Notes under the pieces: model-generated
The model's input: only the letters and a program-made list of their open reading frames with translations
Databases searched by the model: none
What the model was told of the DNA's origin: nothing
Assembly: GCA_001695595.3 (NCBI GenBank)
Contig: MBPM02000047.1
Location: 124,001 to 188,000, forward strand
Reading direction: 5' to 3'
Origin: Plasmopara viticola
Taxonomy: Eukaryota; Oomycota; Peronosporomycetes; Peronosporales; Peronosporaceae
DNA: 64,000 nt
Position numbers and translations under genes: made by a program
Shown here: positions 57,475 to 64,000 of the stretch, in pieces
Numbering within the stretch: position 1 is the stretch's first letter
How the letters are laid out: each line of letters begins with the position of its first letter

Positions 57475-60336
57475 CTAAGTAATGGAGTTGCGCCGGACAT
57501 GACGTGATGGATGAGGCGGCAGCATTTCTCCCCCTTTCAAACTTTGAGAGAAAGGACCTGAAAGGCTGTTGTTAACTCGCTTACAGTGAGATGAAAACGA
57601 CTGCGACGTTCGCAATTTACAACGACGTCTTCGAAGCAACATGGAAAGGATAACCGATACCGCTACAGCAATGGAAACGTAGATATCCGGCTTCGATATG
57701 GTAGCAAGCCCTCGTAAAAACATGTCTTCAGTTGCTCCAGCAATGTTGTGCTCGAATAGACATGACGAAATTCGTTGTCTAGCAGAGCCACAATGTTCGA
57801 TCAAATTGCAGATCGTTCCTTCAAGCATGTGGCATGACAATTGCATCGAAAGGTGGGGAGTATCACACGAAATCTTTTGGATCATTCCAGCTTGGGCGTC
57901 AATCATGGTAATCGGATCATACTCGGGCACCACCGCAAAGTTACGGTGGTGCAAGCTTGCCCGATGAACCTTCATTGACATTCCACCTATGTGATGAATT
58001 AATTTACTATAGCTTTGGACAAACCCGGGTGGCGAGAAAGTAACTGAGGTCGTTCCGACAATAGAACCAACCAGACGCGCGATACCGCCGCCCATTGAGT
58101 GACCCGTAAGTACAACCTTTCGGTCCGTTCGGGCTGTGACGTATTCTAAAAGTTCGTGATAATACCAAGACTCGTGATGCAGGCCGAACAACCCAGTCAT
58201 TTCGCTGTACAACTCAATTAGAGTAGAGAATGTCACGTCAGGCCAAATACGAATAGTCGGGAAAATCGATGACAAGACCGAGAATACCACAGGCTCGAAG
58301 AACATTTTTACATCCTCGACAAAGTCGGTGAATCTCCAAATGTCCGTGCCTCGCACTGAAATAACGCTTGTATTAAGACTCGGTATGTATGCTTCAAAAA
58401 AGTCGAGCTTTGAACCGGTCTTAGTATTCAGTGCAGGTAGGGAAACGTGGATGTCGCCTAATTCGTTGTCAAAAATTGTTGAAATGAACTTGGTTGTGTC
58501 ATTTGATAATGGATTAAAATACGCGGCCTCGGCAAAGAAAGCTAAATCGATCAGACTGAGGCCATTCCAACGATTTGAGCAACTCGCGTAGAGCGGATCA
58601 TTGTCCGTGATTGCGGGGGCGACATCAGTTGCAAGCCCGAGATGCAGCTTTACAACCCCCGTATGATGGATGTGGATTGCGTCGTCTTCGTATATCAACG
58701 ACGTTGCGTCAGGAAACCACTTAGCACTTTTTTGAAACGCTGAAAGAACACTAAATCCTGAAATAGCGCCCAAAAATAATAGAAATAAAGCGAGCGCCAA
58801 GTACACAAATTTTTTGGCTGTGTTATGGCCCAAAAGAGGATGTTTCTCGTCGGACGACGTCTCTTGCAGCATTTGCTGGATGGATTGGCCCAATTCGCTC
58901 ATTGACGAAGCAGCCTCTGAGCGCAAGAAACGATCAAAGAAGAACATGCCTACTACAACAAAGACATGAGGCTTTTCCGTCATCTTTGAGCCTACAAATA
59001 CAATTCCTGCTATGGCCATTGCAAGAGGTGCGGCAATTCCCACTGCACGTACGCCCAGCAAGCTCACCATTCGAAGACAAATCAGCGAAACCACGTAGAT
59101 TGATGGCAATAGCAAGTTGATGATTGTCAGTTCTAGCTGGGCGTGAACAAAACCCATGTGTGGGTGCAAACATGCCCGAAAAAATACAATGCCCTGGCCG
59201 ACAACAAATGTAAATTTCAGCCGCTCAAAAAACCCAGACAGTGCCTTTTTACTCGAATCGCACTCAGTCACGTTAGGGAGCGTGAACCAGGTAATAGCCA
59301 GGAACCAGAGAATCCATCCAACAAGCAGAGCCATACCAAAGATCTCCCACTCGTAATTCGTGAGGTTGCTTAATGGTGTAATTTTGAGACCAAAGTTGCG
59401 CGCAGTCCATTCAGTAGCCCAAAATCCACCTAGAAAATTCATCACCAGCAAGCATCCTCCCAAAACAAAAGTCTTTACCGTACTCAATCCAGCAAGTGCC
59501 GACCGCCAACGCGGCAAGATCTCCAAACAAAGTTGAATGAATTGACAAATTGCAATTGCAGTTGATATACGCAATGCGCGCTGAAAAACAGGGTGCTTGT
59601 CCGTTAATAATTTTAAATATGATTCTTCGCACATGACTTGAACCAAAGTTGGCGACTTTTGTAGATCTGGACTATTGCAGTGAGATGGTACCACTATTAG
59701 GCTGGGTAGAATAATCAGCATGGGCATGGCGACCGTAACAATAACAGCTTGAGGGCTGCACTCGCAGGCGATCATACGACGAATCAACGGAAAGTTCTGC
59801 AATGACTGCCACGTAAGGATCCACGTTGCTCGACCAAAAGACAACACAATGCCCATGACTGACACGTATACGATCAAAACGCAGATCGCTTGCGTAAATG
59901 GCATTGTAACGATCGTGCTTACGTTTTCGCCGAGTACAGCTCCAACATTAAACAGAAAGCCCCAAAGAATTGCCAGCGCTTGTAGCATCACATACACAAA
60001 GAAGAACGAGACAATAGTGCGCGAGCTCTCGATGCGCTTGAGCGATAACTTGGGAAAACTCACAAACATTAAACGAAGCGCCGTTTCCCAGCATAAAATG
60101 CCTTCAAATAACCGTCGTCGCCATAGTACCAGCTGTGTAGCTTGGAAGACGCTGAGCTTGCGGCGAGGAGATTTAAGCGATCGGTGTTTCGTGTTGCTGC
60201 TGCAGCTAGCGCTCCCCTTCTTATTATTCTTTACAGAAGTTTCATGGTGCTGTTCTTTTTCTTGCTTCCAAATATAAGGCACGTGGTCTGGCTTGGAAGG
60301 ACGTGGTGGGCGTGAGCTGTTTGGTGACAGGGCCAT
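57475..60336 (-). CDS. Polytopic membrane class-3 (diacylglycerol-lipase-like) lipase
   Basis: 953 aa from the ATG at 60336; the codon just before it is an in-frame TTG. After a basic cytosolic-looking N-terminus (to about 106) come many hydrophobic segments (about 107-130, 150-168, 196-218, 255-275, 288-305, 333-353, 401-427, 432-450, 510-530). A soluble lipase_3 domain follows at about 590-850. It has SVRGTDIWRFTDFVEDV, the nucleophile elbow LTGHSMGGG (Ser747) and a likely acid residue in VPEYDPITMID. A last membrane segment lies near 885-901. The family hydrolyses acyl esters; multi-span N-terminal architecture recalls sn-1 diacylglycerol lipases, but the segments are more numerous here. 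The substrate is inferred only. No intron is needed. The stop lies 16 bp from the stop of the convergent ZSWIM2-like gene. Confidence 0.88.
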   Translation of the reverse strand: MALSPNSSRPPRPSKPDHVPYIWKQEKEQHHETSVKNNKKGSASCSSNTKHRSLKSPRRKLSVFQATQLVLWRRRLFEGILCWETALRLMFVSFPKLSLKRIESSRTIVSFFFVYVMLQALAILWGFLFNVGAVLGENVSTIVTMPFTQAICVLIVYVSVMGIVLSFGRATWILTWQSLQNFPLIRRMIACECSPQAVIVTVAMPMLIILPSLIVVPSHCNSPDLQKSPTLVQVMCEESYLKLLTDKHPVFQRALRISTAIAICQFIQLCLEILPRWRSALAGLSTVKTFVLGGCLLVMNFLGGFWATEWTARNFGLKITPLSNLTNYEWEIFGMALLVGWILWFLAITWFTLPNVTECDSSKKALSGFFERLKFTFVVGQGIVFFRACLHPHMGFVHAQLELTIINLLLPSIYVVSLICLRMVSLLGVRAVGIAAPLAMAIAGIVFVGSKMTEKPHVFVVVGMFFFDRFLRSEAASSMSELGQSIQQMLQETSSDEKHPLLGHNTAKKFVYLALALFLLFLGAISGFSVLSAFQKSAKWFPDATSLIYEDDAIHIHHTGVVKLHLGLATDVAPAITDNDPLYASCSNRWNGLSLIDLAFFAEAAYFNPLSNDTTKFISTIFDNELGDIHVSLPALNTKTGSKLDFFEAYIPSLNTSVISVRGTDIWRFTDFVEDVKMFFEPVVFSVLSSIFPTIRIWPDVTFSTLIELYSEMTGLFGLHHESWYYHELLEYVTARTDRKVVLTGHSMGGGIARLVGSIVGTTSVTFSPPGFVQSYSKLIHHIGGMSMKVHRASLHHRNFAVVPEYDPITMIDAQAGMIQKISCDTPHLSMQLSCHMLEGTICNLIEHCGSARQRISSCLFEHNIAGATEDMFLRGLATISKPDIYVSIAVAVSVILSMLLRRRRCKLRTSQSFSSHCKRVNNSLSGPFSQSLKGGEMLPPHPSRHVRRNSIT

Positions 60337-60710
60337 CAAATTGGTTTATGATGTCGGCTGTTATCTCCTCAATCACTTTTAATAGCTGCCGGGAATTGAG
60401 ACTGTGTTCATTATTACCATTTCGAGAATTATATCTTACCCATAATTTAATTTCCTAAAACATTAGTCTCTTTCGATGTGCCGTAGGTGCCATTGCTACA
60501 AAGGTCATTATGCAAACTGGTATAAGTACCAATTAGATGACTGTAAGGCATTATTTCCGAGGAAGCCAGGTTTTAATAAGTCGGCTATATATAACGGCCC
60601 CACAATTGAATCTGTGCCTAAGAATGCTGCTTAATTGCGTCGACGTCGTTGGTAGCGAGCTAGAAGTTTTCTACCGCGAAAAGTGCTGCTTGGGCAGAAA
60701 GGCTCTGAGA
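60337..60710. promoter_or_regulatory. Divergent intergenic region between lipase and a small unknown gene
   Basis: 374 bp. TATATATAA lies near 60586-60595 on the plus side. Otherwise no clear motif. It must contain the lipase promoter; the plus-strand gene is less certain. Confidence 0.4.
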
Positions 60711-60983
60711 ATGCCTCCCACCCTCGACCACATCGGGAAACGCGTCTTTTCTTCGCCTGGTGGACCGAAGATACCTCCGCTTTCATTCGATGAAAATAAT
60801 GGGGAGCATCGCAGACGCTCCCGCGAGCACTTGCCTCGACCTTGGCGTGCTTGGGCTGCGAAGAAGCCCCAAATTAACGAAAGCATTGTCAAAACGGAGC
60901 CAATACACGAACATCAGCCCCAGAAACTGTTACTTGTATCGCCAGACTTACCGGCCATGAAGGAGGCCTCATCCGTAGACTGA
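60711..60983 (+). CDS. Small unknown proline/arginine-rich protein
   Basis: 90 aa if started at the ATG at 60711 (MPPTLDHIGKRVFSSPGGPK); the frame remains open upstream to 60537, but that part looks less protein-like and has no conserved feature. Basic middle (HRRRSREHLPRPWRAWAAKK) and Ser/Pro/Leu tail. Not recognised. It may be a small conserved regulator or a chance frame. It lies divergent from the lipase gene. Confidence 0.4.
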   Translation: MPPTLDHIGKRVFSSPGGPKIPPLSFDENNGEHRRRSREHLPRPWRAWAAKKPQINESIVKTEPIHEHQPQKLLLVSPDLPAMKEASSVD

Positions 60984-63900
60984 GAAGATTCTCATAGGTC
61001 AATGTCCAACCTGGGATGTCTTTTCTATGAGGTCACCAATATCGGCAGTTTATTTTAAGGTGCAGCTAATAACATAAAACCTTGGTATATTTCATTATTC
61101 CGAAATATCTGAAAGGCCTTGCAAATAACTCGCTGCAAATTTTTTAACTTGCTTTTTAAACAACAGGTCCGACAAGGGCAGGCGCTACTACCCGGCTGAT
61201 GCAAACCATAGTGCTGAGCTGTGCGCTCATCTGCTTCGCGCACCACGAAAACTCTCCAAGGACAAATCCTGTACAAATGGAGCTTGGTTAAGAAGGGCCA
61301 TTGTTCCGACGCGACCTTACAGTGTTAATGTGCGCATGTGTTGAAATTGATGTTAATTCTGCTGGGGCGTGTTGCAGCCAGCAGGTCTTTTAAATGTATC
61401 AGTTGTTGATGGTATTGTTCGCTTTCGCTGTATATATATCGCAAAGTACAAATCTAAAGAAGTTAGAATGCAGAGGTGAGATGGAGGAACCCTTAAACAC
61501 ACCCCGGCACAATCACCATCACTGATCAATCCAATTACACGGGGATTAGAAAGCCTTGAGGCGTTCGAACTCAGAAGTCAATCAAACTCGACAAAACCCA
61601 TTACGTCCACGACTTTGTAGTACAGTTTGCTCACTTTGTGGAACAAATACAAGGCACCCCCGGGATGACTCGGCTTAAGCAAAACCAAGCCAGGTGCTTG
61701 GAGCTTAAGCTCTAAAAGCTTGTGTAGGGTAATCCATTCTAAACCGAGTGTATGTTTTCGAGATCGCGGCGCGTCTTTTGTTTCTAATTGTGGATCATAT
61801 TGGCCATTGATTTGTCTCGTAAGAGACGCTCATATGGTTTTCACGTCTATTGCAGAGCTTGAAAACAACATCAGTTCACAAAAGTCTGGCAACGCTCGTA
61901 AAAGCGTCTCTTTCTCGCTACCCATGTCATATAGAAGCACGGAAGCCAAAAAACATCAGGGGAGGACACTTTCATCTCTATCGCATGCCTTCCTCGTCAG
62001 GAGAAGCAGAGCCTGCGCGATCAAATATACGCGCTAGAAAGTGCCTTCTGAGTGGTATGGTGGTCAGGCCGCGGTCTCTTTAAGCTTTCCGGAGCCCTTT
62101 AGGTCTTTAAAAGAAGATACACTTATCAATTCTATGATTAATCAGCCTCATTGTTAATTCGACCGCCACGCGTCTCAGCGCGGGGTCTCCAATTTGCGTC
62201 ATGGAGTGATTTCTCTTCGTAGTGAGCTCCGGCTCGACCGGCCACATGAGTATTCGACTCCCAGCTTATGACCAATACGGCGGTACAATCAGCCGCCGCA
62301 TGACTACCTGTTCTTTTCAAAACAGCACGATGTGTGTAAAAGCAACACTTCGGATTGGTGAGGGGTGGCACTTCAGTAATCAGGGATTATAAGGACGTAT
62401 ATGCCTGCCAAGATGCCTTACATAGAATATTGGTTGGATCGACCTTGCCTTGAGAACGTCGGTGGTGTACGCCTACCCTTATATTTTTCGGGGTTGTGAA
62501 GGTTTAACGAAACGATGTCTCATCGTGTTCATATATATCGTTAATCTTTTTTGAAACGGTAGTTCTATTTGTAGATTTGACAAAATTAGATTTCCTTGAT
62601 AAAAAATAATATTCTATTTCATGTATTTCCAAAAGATCCTTGAGTTTATTATAGGAAAATGCAACCGTATTCTCGCCCTGCTAGTTTGGTTCAGCCGACT
62701 TTCGCGGCAAAGCGCAGTGAGAAGCCACAGTAAGCTAGTAAACAGCATTTGGCAAAGCGCAGTGAGAAGCCACAACCTCTATCCTCTATCCGACACCATC
62801 GCGTCGGGAAGAATAAAACCCGTTTCTCGAACGATTTTGCTGTTCATCCTCGGGTTTTACGAAAAGAGGTTCCAAATACATCTGGCTTAGGTGGCGCATG
62901 AGCACAAGTTACCAATAACTCCTGGCATAACAAAGGCAATAAAGAGGCTCATGGACTCTCGCAGTACAAGGTCAATAGTGAAGGAGCCGACGTCTGAGCC
63001 GCGTGTTCGTCCCTTTGGCAAGTCTCACAGGCCTTAATTACTTGGTGCAGTTCTTGTACAAGTGAAGCCACCGGTACGTGGTGGAATCAAAACAAAGCTT
63101 TCTTCTATCCAAATGACCATTTAAAGCACCATGCCTCCGTCAGCATAAGTTACTTCGTGTTTTTATAGCTCAAAAAACTCCTTAAACTGGGTCTGTCAGA
63201 TCTTTCTACAGTAAAGCAGACGGTCTTCCGCTAATAGCAAGGGGACAATTTCTTGACTTTGACATCTTCGCCAGCGAAATAGAACCACACTAAGGTGTCA
63301 AACTTGGTATTCTCGCTGTATGTTCGATGAATCCGTTCGTCAAAAAAGCTGTTAACTTATGTCATCCAACTCGAGATTTGAACACTGGATATATCCGGTT
63401 TTTATTAAGCGTGCAATTTAGTTCCACTAGATCCACATTGTCAATCCACGAGTATGGATGGAACATATTCACCGCACTAACTAATTCTTCGAGGACGGGC
63501 GAAAAGTACGCCCCCCATATGTGTGTTGAATACAAAAGACTCAAATCAAGCAAATGCACTCGGAAAGTAGTGCATGCTATAAATGCGATAGATTATATTG
63601 GCAGCCAAACCGTCTGGACTGGAAAGTTTATGACGGCCTGATCGACATGAGACATCTAAAACGGCAATAGACACATTTGTTTCGTCGGGCTTAGCAAGAT
63701 AAATAAAAAATAATTCTGATCTCTAAGTACCACTGGTTGGACAGAGACCTTGCAAGACAACATTGTACGTGTGTAATTCGATGGCTAGACCTAACTGCTC
63801 CCTTAAATTACCGTAAAACATGGCGTAAATCTAGCCGAAAATCTTTTACTTTCCTGAAACCAATCATCATCCAAAGCTTCCTACAAATGTATTTTAACCT

Positions 63901-64000
63901 CTCTGGCTTAACGACACAGCTGGAAAAAAACATTTTGACATCCATGATCACGGTGTGATCAGAATCTTTATTCTACCAAGGCATTTAAAGTCCTTGTGGC
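60984..64000. other. Gene-free segment with decayed coding-like fragments
   Basis: No intact gene. Around 61595-61710 one plus-strand frame is protein-like (HYVHDFVVQFAHFVEQIQGT) and another around 61960-62035 has a coiled-coil look (RQEKQSLRDQIYALES), but stops intervene. A 24-bp direct repeat occurs at 62706-62729 and 62751-62774, 45 bp apart. No transposon or effector motif was found. Confidence 0.5.
62706..62774. repeat. 24-bp direct repeat, two copies 45 bp apart
   Basis: The 24-bp block beginning GGCAAAGCGCAGTGAGAAGC occurs at 62706 and again at 62751, identical in both copies. Both lie within the open frame 62621-62890, for which no function is recognised. Confidence 0.7.

Noticed and set aside
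1..64000. tRNA, rRNA or CRISPR elements
   Set aside because: A read-through by eye for T-loop sequences, rRNA cores and regularly spaced direct repeats found nothing supportable. A dedicated tRNA scan could still find one.

Overview
The window looks like nuclear DNA of an oomycete (Stramenopila), most probably a Peronosporales species of the Phytophthora/downy-mildew type. The evidence is eukaryotic: short introns (about 50-85 nt), very compact gene islands with head-to-head and tail-to-tail neighbours, a seven-transmembrane receptor fused to a TKL kinase (a GPCR 'bigram' known from oomycetes), and long AT-rich deserts carrying decayed transposons. An intact intraflagellar-transport gene (IFT56) argues for a lineage that still makes flagellate zoospores. 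No bacterial operon, CRISPR array, rRNA or tRNA gene was seen.

Layout. (A) 1-2652: the larger part of a minus-strand Rab-GAP gene with TBC, rhodanese-like and PDZ domains, cut by the window edge. (desert 1) 2653-15824: no intact gene; a decayed Copia-like protease segment at 12.9-13.3 kb and a decayed phage-tail-fibre-like or giant-virus-like structural gene at 14.25-15.45 kb. (B) 15825-20253: an eight-exon leucine-rich-repeat gene with what appears to be a U12-type AT-AC intron, convergent with the GPCR-TKL kinase gene. (desert 2) 20254-34355: no recognised gene, several hairpins, a 42-bp in-frame tandem repeat and short unassigned ORFs. (C) 34356-43294: IFT56 (minus) divergent from the large subunit of U2AF (plus, four exons), which converges on a large minus-strand gene encoding LRR, IQ, WW-like and B-box-like zinc-binding segments (four exons). 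(desert 3) 43295-53049: includes a 5'-truncated, frameshifted LINE-type reverse transcriptase at about 47.9-50.6 kb and a tandem-repeat patch behind it. (D) 53050-60983: a serine-rich unknown protein, a Derlin (five exons, minus), a ZSWIM2-like SWIM/RING/ZZ/RING ubiquitin ligase (five exons, plus; 39 bp from Derlin), a polytopic class-3 lipase (minus; 16 bp from the ligase stop codon) and a short unknown protein. (desert 4) 60984-64000: nothing intact.

Themes. Island D joins ER quality control (Derlin) with a multi-zinc-finger E3 ligase and a membrane lipase. Island C joins flagellar assembly (IFT56) and pre-mRNA splicing (U2AF large subunit) on one 130-bp divergent promoter. Exon joins were built by hand from splice-site motifs, reading-frame continuity and family conservation; all the joins given keep the frame, but none was checked against transcripts. 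The strongest 'second look' items are the AT-AC intron, the LRR-IQ-WW-B-box protein, the receptor-kinase with unusual kinase features, and the virus-like structural relic.
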